Assembly (NCBI RefSeq): GCF_030272615.1
Contig: NC_081409.1
Span: forward strand, 911,237,330 to 911,291,829
Reading direction: 5' to 3'
DNA: 54,500 nucleotides
Source: Cryptomeria japonica
Taxonomy: Eukaryota; Streptophyta; Pinopsida; Cupressales; Cupressaceae
Shown piece after piece: positions 1 to 11,939 of the stretch. The notes beneath the pieces were generated by a model. That model worked only from the letters and a program-made list of their open reading frames with translations, had not been told where the DNA came from and did no database searches. Position 1 is the first letter of the stretch, and the number at the start of each line of letters is the position of its first letter. The translations under genes were made by a program, and so were the position numbers.

Positions 1-835
1 ACCTCCGGTTTATCCTCTTCCTCCTTGAAATCTTCCTTCAGTAACCCATCCACCTCTTCCTCTTTGCCTTTGCTCATGCCTTTTATTTAACTTCTCTTCT
101 GTCTTTAAGGCATACTGGTAAGCCTCTTCTACACTCTCCAATTTGATCAAACTGAGTTCATCTTGTATATACATCCACAATCTATTCAAATATCTTGTAA
201 CTTGTTCAACTTCATCATCAATATGTCTAGATCTGCTATTCAACTTGTAAAATGCTTCGGTGTACCCCTTCACACTAGATTCCTTCTGTCTCAAATTCTG
301 CAACTTTCGGAACAAATTCACTTGATAATCAAGTGGCATAAATTTTGACTTCAACTTAGCAATCATCTGATCCCATGTCTTAATCTTCTCTTTACCTCTT
401 CTTTGTCTATCAACTTGCAAATGTTCCCACCAAAGAGATGCATGACCTTTCAACCAGGTACAAACATATTTCACCTTCCTCTCTTCTGCAGTGTTTTCAA
501 AATCAAAGTATTTCTCCATCTCCGAGATCCAATCCATCAATTCATCCGAATCTAACTTCCCATCATATTCTCGTGGGGTAAAATGAGGTTTAGTATTCAC
601 CCTACTCAAAACCCTCAAAAAACCTTTCCTCATCCGGATCAACCACCGGTGGGTTTACTTGTTCTGTCGGGGCTTCTTCTCCTTCATCTTCACTTACATC
701 TTCAATATGTCAACCTCTTCTATGGGCTATCTTTATAGCTTCCAATCGGGTTGCTGTCCCTTGCAACATTTCCATCACAACAGGGTCTGCGTTCCCACGC
801 GCTCCACCATTCCTAGCTCCTCTTCGCGTCATCAT
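1..835 (-). pseudogene. Ty3/gypsy retrotransposon gag, broken, runs off the left edge
   Basis: The reading frame encodes a Ty3/gypsy-type capsid domain (Retrotrans_gag family), the structural protein that packages element RNA. Diagnostic stretches are TWLKGHASLWWEHL, a lysine-rich KIKTWDQMIAKLKSKFMP segment and the QNLRQKESSVKGYTEAFYKL segment, followed by a basic, Gly/Arg-rich tail. I place the start at the ATG at 833-835, about 90 bases after the primer-binding site, because it begins the arginine- and glycine-rich N-terminus usual for these gags (MMTRRGARNGG). The gene is dead: there is an in-frame TGA at 710-712, and an extra base in the A-run at 617-622 (a T-run on the coding strand) shifts the frame. 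A further shift near position 10 separates the tail. The zinc knuckle and pol would lie beyond the left edge. Confident of family; exact lineage not determined. Confidence 0.9.
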
Positions 836-926
836 TCATGCCAGTCCTCTGTAGCTATAGGTCGGATCCATAATTCGCCACCCTACAACAAAATATTAGG
901 ACATACAACCTCAGGAACAAAACTTT

Positions 927-938
927 GCTCTAATACCA
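927..938 (-). other. Primer-binding site of the Ty3/gypsy element
   Basis: On the minus strand this reads TGGTATTAGAGC, one mismatch from the TGGTATCAGAGC complement of initiator-methionine tRNA used by most plant LTR retrotransposons. It sits two bases inside the LTR edge at 941 and upstream of the gag start at 835, which fixes the orientation of the element. Confidence 0.85.
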
Positions 939-940
939 CT

Positions 941-1800
941 TGAAGCAGTCACTGATTAGGAGGGACCTCAAAGAGATCAATCTAGAGCGGTCAGCAAGAG
1001 TAACACAACAGAAGCAAAAAAATATGATGGAGGCAATATAGAATAAATCATATTATAACATGAAAATTGATTACAACCAACCGGTAACAACCAGGTTATA
1101 GCATAACTGGCTCACAGGCCTGCTAGAACATGCTCAAAGTACAAAAAATGTCACAACCGAGACCTTGAATCTTAAGATCCATCTTCTATGCTTAGTCTAG
1201 CTACTTCATTCTTTGATTGATTCATTATAATGTACAATTACCATTATATATAGATCCAAGGGATCCGGTTAGCCCAAAAAGGGATCAAAACCTGAAGAAC
1301 AAGACCTAACGTGTAAAATCAACAAGGTCGGCCTCTGCCAAGAGATTCCTCTGAAAAATCTAAAGGATGAAGTGTAGATCACGGGAAAAGGTCAGCCACA
1401 TGCCAAGGAACATCGAAATCAACGCTCAAGGCTTCACAAGCTTCAGAAGGGGTTCCGGTAGATCACCAAAATAGGTCTAGGCAACTGGTAACAAGAACTT
1501 CCAACTGGTAACAAGAAATTGTCAAGGAAACCAATAGTGATAACTTGCCAGAAAATGATCCAAATATGACACGGTCTGGAAATAAGAAAGATGATCAAGT
1601 CTTCAAGTAGAATCCAACTCCATAGGATCTGGTGAGCCAAAACCGTGACACACAGAAAGAAATGCTGAAATTGCAAATAGAAAGCAAAACAAAAACAAAA
1701 TATTTTTGGTTGATGCAAGATTGCTATGAACCGGGGAGGCTCCTGCATCACAACCTCTGTACTCTCTTGAGTAGACACACTACTTTGTAGCAATCATTCT
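941..1800 (-). repeat. 5' LTR of the Ty3/gypsy element (outer end uncertain)
   Basis: The LTR inner edge is set by the primer-binding site: on the element strand the LTR ends in CTGCTTCA at 941. The outer edge is not resolved, because the second LTR lies outside the window and no target duplication can be checked. A plausible TG start on the element strand lies near 1809, and earlier CTTCA-type termini near 1435-1600 are alternatives. No coding capacity is claimed here; the 116-codon open frame at 1443-1793 is probably fortuitous. Confidence 0.6.
1244..1252 (-). promoter_or_regulatory. TATA-like box inside the LTR
   Basis: The minus strand reads CTATATATAATGG here, about 300 bases upstream of the primer-binding site. 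That is a reasonable place for the U3 promoter of the LTR, with transcription running leftward. Assigned by motif and position only. Confidence 0.45.
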
Positions 1801-1849
1801 ATTCTTACAAATGAAACCAATGAGATAGCTCACTCATGCACCCAATAAT

Positions 1850-3933
1850 TTTTTACATAACCCTACTTTCATGAGTAGAAATATGCCCTGATATGATCAC
1901 AAAATAAACAGGTTTATCTCCCATACAACAATAATCGAATTTGGAATTATATGAGCATAATCAAGATAATCTTATCCTACACATATAGTTAAAGAAAATA
2001 TTTTACAACATAATTTTTTTTGATATATTAAGAAATAAAACAAGGGTGTTTACCCTCAAATATAGAAAACCCAAAGACAACATTAGCATGCCATTAACAA
2101 CACCATAGTCCAAATAAAATATCAAAAAAATAAACTAAAGTAGAGAAAGTTGATTTAAAAATTGTATTAGTTTATAAAAGTATGACAAAAACCACCAAAA
2201 AAGGACAACAATGGGCAATCAAGAAAATGTTTTGCCCCAGTCTTTAGTAAGAAATTTAAAGAGATCCTTATAATTTATCTCATTAGTAGCATCATTACCT
2301 AGGACCTTCTTCTATAGAAAACACAAGGTAGTCGTCAAACTATGCATAACTTTGGAATTGAACATCATTAGCACATCATTATCTAGATATGCTAACCATT
2401 TTATTCTCGAGGTATGTCACTTTCACATTTAGAGCAACTAGGTCCTCCGCAGTGGTAGTTCATTTGACACAGTTATGACCCTCCTTTGTTAAGTGAATCT
2501 TCTCATCCGGGATCTCATCTTCTGATAATATGTTGAATCCAAAACATTCACATAGTTAAAATATGGTAATACAAACGCCTTTTACAAAAAGGTTAGGATC
2601 AAACTTCAAAGTAAGTTATGATGATAACACACTTTGTTAGATGAAAATGCACTTTCAAGACTATAAATTAATGGATAGGCATCAACTCACTTTGAACATA
2701 GTAGAGCTTTTCTAGACCACAACATTCCTTTAAGACTGCAAAGCATCTACGATGTTGTCTGATTTTTATATTGGTCCTTTTCATACTTTTTTTTAGAAAG
2801 TATTAACTATCTCTTTTACTATGTTTATTTTGATTTATAATATATAATAATTTGAAGGATATAACGCTTCTAGAAAGTATAATAAACAATTCAAGGTTTA
2901 TATAGATTTGTAAACACAAATCCCAAAAACATCTACATCTTGAGATTCCACCCAAGAATTCTTTTCTATTTTTAGATCACATTAGACCATTTAAAACCAT
3001 TATTTACCATAGTTAAAACTATAATACTAATTTCACAAAGAATTCATTTTTCTAAAATTTTCAATATATTTCTCCTTACACAATTTTTTTTGTTTTTTAA
3101 ACCATTCTCAAACTAATTTCAAGTTTAAAACTTATTAAATCATCTTTTTTTGCTTTTAAGAATTCTCAATACGACTTAATCAACCAAATCTTTCTCTAAT
3201 ATTAGTAGACCCCTAAAATAATAGATATGCAAATTTATCTATAATTCTCTTATTATACAAGAACTCTAAAAATTGCTTTTTAGAAAAAGCCTATAGTCAT
3301 TATTAATATAAAAAAAAAATTACTAAAATATTTCAGAACAAAATTCTTACTTTAATTTTTATGACAAATTAAAAAATCAAATGAAAATGAATAAACAATA
3401 CTAATTCTACAACCCTTCATTTCTAGGAAAAAAAGCATATATATTGTTTCTTCTATAGAATTTGAAATAACCTTCTTTCCTTTTTCTATATATTTTTTAT
3501 ATATTAGAATAAAATTCATAAAATGAATTTTAATTTCAATTAGATTATTAAATATTATTTTAATATTATCTTCCATTTATATGCATATCTACCAATAAAA
3601 TATTAAAAACTTCACAATTAAGAGAAAAGATCTATTATCTTTTCCTTTTACCATTTATATATATAATTTTCTCAAATCCTATTTAAAATCTTAAAAATAT
3701 AATATAATATTTTATTCTTATAAAAAATAAAATAATATTAAATTATCTTACTTTTTATATGCACTTTTTTTTTAAAAGCATATAATAATAAATTAAGATC
3801 TTGGCTTTTGTAAATTTATATAATAAAATTCACCCAAAAATAAATATTTAAAATTTATATTTTTAACTTAGAACTAAAATAAATGTAATAATTTATTTCT
3901 TAATTTCTTATAATAAACTTACACGTTTAAGTA
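1850..3933. other. AT-rich intergenic stretch, no gene seen
   Basis: From about 2600 on, the sequence is extremely AT-rich with many homopolymer runs and no credible coding frame. Around 2200-2560 the minus strand has short runs that could be decayed coding sequence, but stops are dense and I could not assign a family. Confidence 0.6.
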
Positions 3934-4304
<371 letters not shown>

Positions 4305-4408
4305 ATGAAATTAAATAATTAAACTAATTTTTTAAATGATGTTAACAATTATATTAAATAAATACACACATACGTATACATATGTATGTATGTAGGTATG
4401 TATGTAAG

Positions 4409-4480
<72 letters not shown>

Positions 4481-4664
4481 TATATATGCATGTATGTATA
4501 TACATATATGTACACACACACACATATTTTTATGTATGTATGTATGTATGTATGTATATGGCTATGCCCACGTCTCAATTTAGTGATTCCACTAGACCTT
4601 GTCTTGGGCTTACTTTGTTGTCAATTTTTGGGGTTATGATGGGGCGAGTTGAGGTCAAACTAGT
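4305..4664. repeat. Tandem duplication, unit 2 (360 bp)
   Basis: Unit 2 begins and ends with the same sequences as unit 1 and carries its own (TA)n at about 4413-4457, (CA)n at about 4457-4480 and (TATG)n at about 4530-4558. It keeps the same SINE 3' segment from 4560, with a few substitutions. The units differ mainly in microsatellite length and in a missing block of about 15 bases before the microsatellite. Confidence 0.9.
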
Positions 4665-4781
4665 ACCTTGTGGATGCTCAAGGTAAATCCAAGTGACGAG
4701 AGTTGAACCTTAGACCTACATGGGAAGAAACCAGAGCCTTTGCACAACCTTACCAACCGTTCAAGCTATAGGGTTGCCCCC
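4560..4781 (-). mobile_element. tRNA-derived SINE, about 222 bp
   Basis: Read on the minus strand, the segment begins GGGGGCAACCC and carries an RNA polymerase III box A (TAGCTTGAACGG, 4757-4768). About 48 bases on comes a box B (GGTTCAACTCT, 4699-4709), close to the consensus GGTTCRANYCY. The body ends at 4560 and runs straight into a (CATA)n tail, as expected where a SINE tail has expanded into a microsatellite. A 3' copy of the same body lies at 4199-4304 because of the tandem duplication, so the duplication came after SINE insertion. Plant SINE by structure; I do not assign a named family. Confidence 0.7.
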
Positions 4782-4799
4782 AACATCATACTTATATTT

Positions 4800-5655
4800 T
4801 TTAACTAACCAATTATCTTCATAGTATAATTAATTGATTATGATCCACACAATTAGATTACATACGATTGTGCAACACTAGGCCTTAGTTTGCTTTCCTC
4901 AATATCTATACTTGTTGCACAACATAATCTTGATATGTGTGCTTTAGTAACATTGTCATGAAATAACAATAATATATTGACAACCACATTTCACAACATA
5001 CCAGTTAACCAAACACATTTCAACAACACATTATACATAAAAGCATTAAATTGAAATCACCCTCAACATAGTAGAAGTAGTTCACATCAACTATACATAG
5101 AATTGGAACAACATAAAATTATAAAGGGACCAAAAATGAGGGATGTTACACTATCCAATCTCTCTCTCCATCCCTCTTTGTTTGCATTATCCTCTTTATA
5201 GTTTTAATAACTCAATAAAGTTTCAAACTCATGCTCTGAATTTGTGTGATTTCTTATCATAGATGTTTGTTCTTCAAATGTTAGCCATTATATATGTTAA
5301 TGCAGATTTCCTTAAAATACCACAAGGGGGACTGATTAAGGCAATTTCCCCTTTAGTAGTTGTCTTTTGTAGGGTTTCCACATATTTTTGTATTACAAGT
5401 TCAATACCAAAAAAATAGGACAAAATTAGGTAAAGCACCATAAGGGAAGTGACCATAAAATCACTTGAAGAACCCTCAACAAAATTTTAGGAAATTTCAT
5501 GACAATGAATTTGGTTGTCCCTTGGACTTGGCCACCCTATAGGTTCTCCAAATAAGATTTGGCATCCAATAGGTTGCCACTTGATTTCAATTTCATTTTT
5601 TAATCTTTTGAACACTATTTTGTTGTGATAGCTCCTTTTTAGTGTTGGTTGTAGC
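4800..5655. other. Intergenic, no gene seen
   Basis: AT-rich sequence with short fortuitous frames only. I see no element ends, domain-like coding sequence or RNA gene. Confidence 0.6.
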
Positions 5656-5838
5656 TATTCTGGCTCCAAAAATGCCCTGTTGTACACCAATAATTTTTGT
5701 GTTATACTATAGTGGGGGACAACAACCACAATGCTTTTGTCGAGGCCTGCAACCATTATGTGCCTATTTTATAATTTTTGTGTCCGCATAACATGAAATT
5801 TATTGGTCGTACGATAGCGTGGTTTTGGAGCCAGATTA
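5656..5838. repeat. MITE-like imperfect inverted repeat
   Basis: The left arm (about 5656-5712) contains TCTGGCTCCAAAA and GTACACCAATAA. The reverse complement of the right arm (about 5783-5838) reads TCTGGCTCCAAAA, then GTACGACCAATAA and a matching TGTTAT segment in the same order. Arms are about 55 bases around a loop of about 70 bases. There is no transposase frame. A miniature inverted-repeat element is the simplest reading; a single-locus inverted duplication is possible. Confidence 0.6.
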
Positions 5839-5839
5839 G

Positions 5840-6660
5840 GCACTCCACCTAGAAACTAACAAATAATCAAGTTAAAGGTGCTATTTTTAATTTTTTCAAT
5901 AATCCAAGAACACAAGGTTTCTATTATTTTTTCAATCAGTATTATAGGTCATCAAGAGTTGTCTTAGGGATACTTCCATTTTTTGTTCCTAGTTTCATAA
6001 ATTGTACTCCTTTAATATGAGTCCAATTTCACACTCTCCTAGCACTTATTTTAACTTTCCCATTCCTCTAAGTATCTTGGGACTTTTTCTAGATCTATCC
6101 TCAAAGTTGGAAAATGATTATTTTAAGTCAACCAAAAAGTGGGTTTACCTTGAGAACCCTATATAAGACATAAGACATCATTCCTAATTCATTTCTTCAT
6201 CTCATATCTTTATTATTCTACCATTCCAATTCAAGAGCAATTATTATTTTTCAAGAGGATCTCCGAGTTCAAGGAGCAACAAGCTACAACAAGGTTGTCT
6301 TCAATTATGATTTAATTAAGGATTTTATGATGATTTTTAATGTTATTGCATCAACACATGGATGACTTATCCTAAGAGGATTGTATCATCAATTAAAGGT
6401 ATAATAATTTTAATTGAGCATTTCCATTCAAACATTTCCTTTCAAGCATTTCACTTCAAATTTGTATTTCTTTATCATCATTGCTATAGGGTTGAGTCCA
6501 ACCTAGGTTTTGATTGAGGCAAGCCCCTATACAACCCAACATCGTTTTTCTCTCCTTTTGTGCAGATACAGGCTCAAAAACAAGTTTCAAGTTCAAACCG
6601 AGGATACAAGAACACAATACAAACAAAGATAGAGGTTCCAAAAAAATTAAGGAGAAAACA
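5840..6660. other. Intergenic, no gene seen
   Basis: AT-rich sequence without a supported gene or element boundary. Confidence 0.55.
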
Positions 6661-6664
6661 CCTA

Positions 6665-6726
6665 GACTATGTCAATTAGCACCATAGTCCTCATGGACTA
6701 TGTCAATTTAGTGCCATAGTCCTCCT
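6665..6726. repeat. Two-unit tandem repeat, about 31 bp each
   Basis: GACTATGTCAATTAG-type sequence is repeated at 6665-6695 and 6696-6726 with a few differences. The junction also contains an 8-base inverted repeat, CATAGTCC and GGACTATG. Confidence 0.75.
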
Positions 6727-7029
6727 CGATCAAGCTGAAATTTGGTAGGATGATAGTGTAGAGTCACAGGGTCCCAGAATCGATTTCATGCTCAACTGAT
6801 CATCTATCAAGACTAGGGCGCTTACTTGTAGTGTCCACCTAGTTTCTGCTAAGATTTCTATGACATGTTCCTCTCTGCATTCCCTTTCTATTTTTGTACA
6901 TGTTAGTTGATTTCCAGATTCCACATTTGTCTATTTATGTTGTTTATTGTCAATTTTGCATCTTTTAGCCTAGTTCTTGTATCCAAATTATCCAATTAAT
7001 CAAATAAAAAAGAGAACAATTAAACATTA

Positions 7030-7140
7030 TGCCCAACTCCCCCAAGGGTTTGTGGTTGGGTCTATTGGTTATTCTCCATTGTAATTGGAGGGATTGAGTT
7101 TGATTCCTAGTTTGCATGTTTAGACTAGTGAACCCCTTTT
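7030..7140 (+). mobile_element. Possible tRNA-derived SINE fragment
   Basis: A box A-like TGGGTCTATTGG at 7057-7068 is followed about 40 bases later by a box B-like GTTTGATTCCT at 7098-7108, a normal spacing for a polymerase III promoter. The flanks do not show a clear tail or target duplication. It could be a decayed SINE or tRNA pseudogene, or chance. Confidence 0.35.
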
Positions 7141-9240
7141 ATACTACATTACAATTACCAACCCTATTATTAAGTATTAGAATAATACCTTTATATCATT
7201 AGGTGAAATTATTTCAATTTGTGCTCTTTATTGCCCTATTTTGTTATATCTTTTGCTAATCTCAATATGTGTCCATTGCTAAAAGGCTTCTACACATTCA
7301 TAACTATATCTCTATAAATATTTGAAGATGTACCACCTCTTGGGACTAGACAATTCACACTAGATCGTCTAGTTAATAAAAGAGCAAGGATAGGATAGGT
7401 AGTCAAATAAGACGTCTCCCCTTGGATGGTTAGGTCCCTTTGATCATAGGCTTCCCAAATTCAATAAGTAGCATATATATAACATTTTAAAAAAGTTTTA
7501 ATTATTGAGCTTCTTTGCATAGGTGCATCTACATCCTCTTCCTTATTATTCATTTCCCTTTTACAATACCTGGTAGTTTTCCTATTTCAGTTATGCATCA
7601 TTTATGTCTAGTTTCTTATGTATAATCAATATTAACTCTATAATTCATGATTAGTGTTAGGCTAGTTGAAGATAGTCTTTAATGAAACAATAACACATAA
7701 ACACATGAAATAATAAATGGACCTTCTTATTCTCTCTTTTTTAAATTTTTTTGATACATGAATTCACACATGTAACACAAAGATTCTTTCAATAATAGAC
7801 GACACCCTCCATGATATAAATAACATAAATATGATTAAAATTCTTTTTATATAAAAAATGTCCAAATTACCATTCATTATCTTATGATATTAAACCTACC
7901 ATCTTTGAATTAATTGATTTGCCAAGCCAATCTTTTAACATGTTTTAGTTAACAGGATTTAATAATAAAATCTATTTTAATTTAAAATATTTCCACGATT
8001 CCTTAAATTTGTCAGTATATGTCTTCATTTTGTCGTAACGGCAAAAATTATTCCCGTAAACTTTGACAAAATAAAACGTGTTTTAATTATAAATTGTTTA
8101 GCAGGATAAGGATGCATTACTTGTTCCAAGTGTGTAACATTACAACGACATTTGTGGGCTTTGAAATATTCAATGTACGTAGCCTTGAAAGTCTTTAATA
8201 ATCCAAGAATGACATTATTATTTTGTCCCATCTTCTATTGTTGTTTTGCATTTTGGGAGCAATGAATTTATAAAAAGGCACGTTGGAACTCATCACATAA
8301 GCAGATTAATATTTTTTAAATTTTTATTGGTATTTTAGATTTATTATTCTAGTGTACAATTTAATTGTTTTGATGTAGTTAGTCATTTAAGATATGTCAG
8401 TTTGTTTGTAATTTTTTGGATTTAGTTTTTAATTTTTGATTTTATTTTGGATAAGATCATAATTATAATGAAGTTTCTTGAATAGTATTGTTGGCGAACT
8501 CGTGTTTAGTTCAAATTTTGACTTTTTAGATTTTTAGGCTAACATTCTTAGAATTTGATCAGTATCTATTGGTGTGGACAACTAAAATTTAAATACATCC
8601 ATTAATCTAGAGTAATGTATTTATAAACATCTTTCTAGATCATTTGCACATCATTAAATCAAGAAATTCAACAATTTTATTTCACTGACATTCATTGCTA
8701 TTGCCATATTGAGTTTCTTCACCACCCAATTATCTCTATTTTATTTTTATTGTTAATTTAGTCTTGAGACTTGACTAAGGTGCAATGAAATCCTCAAATT
8801 CATCTCTTGCATAACAGACTCGTGCTCTTAGTACCACCACTATTTTCCTTACTACAAATACCACTAAGCCAACATTTTACATGGATAAGATCGCATTGAT
8901 GGGAAGACATAATCATTGACACAATTCTATTCTAGAGACTCAAATTCTCAAAATTTAGTTATCTCTATCATATAATCCATGATCTAGTCTCAAATCTTAG
9001 ATATCAATCTTTTATTGCATCATGCAATTAGGTATAGTTTAATTTCTAATTGTTTAAGGTACTTGGACTCTAACCTTTTAATTTATTTACAATACTAGCT
9101 AGCTTACATTAGTCAATTTATCATACTTAGGCTCTTTATGTTAGTCTTAAGGTTTGCTTTATTTAGTTTAATAATTCGTTTATCCTTACATTTAGTATAA
9201 ATTTTTAAAAAGGCATATATCATAAAAAAATATATCTAAG
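7141..9240. other. Intergenic, no gene seen
   Basis: AT-rich DNA with no convincing coding region. A TATA-like TTATAAAAAGGC lies near 8268 but no coding sequence follows it. Confidence 0.55.
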
Positions 9241-11009
9241 GCGCATTACAGAGTTAATTGGGACTTTCTTTTTAAAGTCCTTAGAAAATTTGGATTTGGA
9301 GATAGAATAATCAGTCTAATTATAGAATATGTTACCACAGTGAGGTTCTTTGTAGTAGTTAATGGAGTCCCTAGTGGGTCTTTTGGAGCAACTAGGGGTA
9401 TTAGACAAGGGGACCCCATATCCCCATACCTGTTCATTATTCTTGCTGATGTGCTTGAAAGAAATTTTTCTTATCAATAGGGGTAACCTATAAGGGGTTA
9501 AGCCTGCTTCCTCTATATTACTAGTTGTTCTACAACAGTTTGTGGATTATACCATCTTGTTTGGTGTGGCTTCAGTGTTGGAAGCCCAAGAATGGAAATA
9601 TTTCCTTAATTAATATGTGGAGGCTTTAGGTCAACATATAAACTATGATAAGAGAAACATTTACTTCTTCAATACTACAAATAAGCTGCAACATAAAATC
9701 CAAACTATCTTGGGCTATTAGAGCGATGTTCTTTCGGGGGTCTATTTGACGCTGCCTCTCAGAGTCAAGGAGGGTTCCAACACTGTTTGGACCTTAATTT
9801 TAGAGAGAATATAGAAGAAGTTGGCTGGATGGAAGGGTAAATTGCTTAGTAGTGTAGGAAAACTTCAACTCCTTGTTGCCTCTCTGCAAGGTGTCCCTAT
9901 TTATTTCCTGTCTCTTATTCAATATTTCAAGTTCCATGGTGGAGAAACTAGAAAGAATTCATAAAAAACTCTTAAGGATTGGCATGGAAGAAAAGAAGAG
10001 ATTGGCTCTTGTCAATTGGGACAAGGCTTGTTACCCAAAAAACTAGGAGTTGGGAATTAAAAAAGTGTCCTTTCTCAACAAGGCCCTCATGGCGGAAATT
10101 GGATGGAAGTTGGCCCTCCATAAGGCAGATTGGTGCAATATAATGAATGCCAAGTATTTAAACCATGAGAAGTTTTACAAGGTTTTACCAACTCAGGGAT
10201 TCTCCAGAGGTTCTAAGATCTATAATAATGTGCTCAAATGCAGGAATACTATTCAATCTCGCTTATTGTGGAAAATTGGGGATGGGGGCAACATTCGTTT
10301 CTGGGAAGACACTTGGCTAAGGGATAAAACTCTTATTTTGCATCAATCCTTTAAGAACATCTATGGGTGTGCTAAGGCATTATTTGGACAATGGCCCTGG
10401 GACTACATTACCCCCAACTTATATTTGAAGGATATTTCCTTGTGCTACCAAAATCAACCTCATTTGTTGCAGGTGGCTCTTGAGCTACAAAACCTTATAA
10501 AACAGACCAAGATTCCCCTGTTCTACAAGAATGATAGATTCATCTGGAGATTGAATCTTGGAGGTGACTTTACTATTATATTTGCTTACCATATCCTCCT
10601 TAAAGATACTATTTCCCCTAGGTGGTGGAGACGGGCTTGGAACTTTTAGTTAATTCCCAAAATTAACTTCTTTTGGTGGACCGCTTTGCATAACAAAATT
10701 CTCACCAAAGACAATTTAACTAAGAGGAGATTCCATCTTCCCAACCATTTTGTTTTATGCAAACAAGAAGAGGAAATCATCCCCCACTTATTGCTCCATT
10801 GTAACTTCACTAAAACCCTTTTGGATATGGTGCTCCAGAAGCTGGATATTCCATGGGGTCATGAATGGAGGCTTACAATACTTAATCATGGAGTAGCTGG
10901 GGTCTTCTCATAATCCCCTAGTCAAACAATTATAGAAGTAGATTACACCACATCTTGGCTAGAGTATATGGAAAGAAAGTAACAATAGAATATTTCATGA
11001 GTTGGAAAT
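9241..11009 (+). pseudogene. LINE (L1-type non-LTR retrotransposon) reverse transcriptase, 5'-truncated and decayed
   Basis: Plus-strand coding remnants run through the RT palm (RVNWDFLFKVLRKFGFGDRI, then the diagnostic GIRQGDPISPYLFIILADVL near 9390-9450). A degenerate catalytic box FVDYT lies at 9539-9553, where active plant LINEs have F-A-D-D. A long zf-RVT C-terminal region follows at 10050-10913 (for example LLWKIGDGGNIRFWEDTWL and a cysteine/histidine cluster near HLLLHCNF). Several stops and frameshifts separate these pieces. Loss of the second aspartate of the catalytic pair alone would abolish reverse transcription. The copy begins abruptly within the RT domain at about 9241, the usual result of 5' truncation. 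At the right it ends in the middle of a codon series (IWKESNNRIFHELE), where the copia element is inserted, and resumes at 16980. Confidence 0.9.
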
Positions 11010-11916
11010 TGTAAGGAAGTTAAGTAGCAGAACAACTTCCTACACTAACCTTGAGAGGAGGGTAATGCAAATTTTTTTACAGATCGTTACAAGAATTATA
11101 GAAAACTTAACAGAAATAGACAAAATATCATGCATACCACAACACAACAACACAATGGTTTATGTGGGGAAAACCCTTTTGGGAGAAAAAACCCACACTC
11201 CAAAAGCAACTCAATATATTATTCAACAATAAACATCATATTACAATATACTTGCAGAGCAAGCTCTTCTTAGGATTACCACTAATCAGAGATTCAAAAG
11301 TAACTCAATAGCCATAAAAATCCTACACACAACCTCTATCTCAGGCACCTCATATATAAGAGATACAATACAAGAAACCATCAAACGGTATTACAAAACC
11401 ATGGGCTAAAACCACCCAATAAAGTGGAGTGGACTTTATCTCCTATCTAGATGCCTTATGATGTGTCAAAAAACACATCAACATGTGTCCCTCCCTTTTA
11501 CAACTCATTTATGTGTCTGGTGTATTTTATATTTCCTATTTCAGGAGTACAAACTTCTAGAGGCCATAACTTGTGAACCGTGTGTTTGATTGACGAATCA
11601 CTTGAAGCACAGGAAAGCTCACAAAGTTCTCTATCACCTCGTAAAATGCTACATCATTTATGCCCACTTTTCAGTGCATTCTAGAGCCTCTAAAGTCCTC
11701 AAAATTAAATTTAAATCTTTCATCACACCACTCTAAAAAAAAAACTTTCATATCTTCAAAACTAGTCGTGATCTTGTGATGAAATTTTAGCAGAATACTT
11801 ATCTAGCCAACCAGAAGCTTTGGGAAGAATTTCACACCATTTCATTCTCAAATGAAAACTTACTATAAATAGTAACCTCATGTAAATGCAAGGTTGAGAC
11901 ACCATTTTTCCCAACA
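11010..11916 (-). repeat. 3' LTR of the copia element, 907 bp
   Basis: On the plus strand it runs TGTAAGG to CCCAACA. It matches the LTR at 16073-16979 throughout, with many scattered substitutions (roughly one in ten positions by eye), so the insertion is old. The purine-rich tract TGCAAGTGGGAGAA (element strand, 11917-11930) abuts it. Confidence 0.92.
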
Positions 11917-11939
11917 TTCTCCCACTTGCAAGAGCAAAG

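Noticed and set aside
8025-8231. 68-codon minus-strand frame with cysteines and histidines
   Set aside because: The spacing does not form a zinc finger, and nothing around it supports a gene.
9246-9437. 63-codon minus-strand frame
   Set aside because: It is the antisense of the LINE reverse transcriptase motif region on the plus strand.
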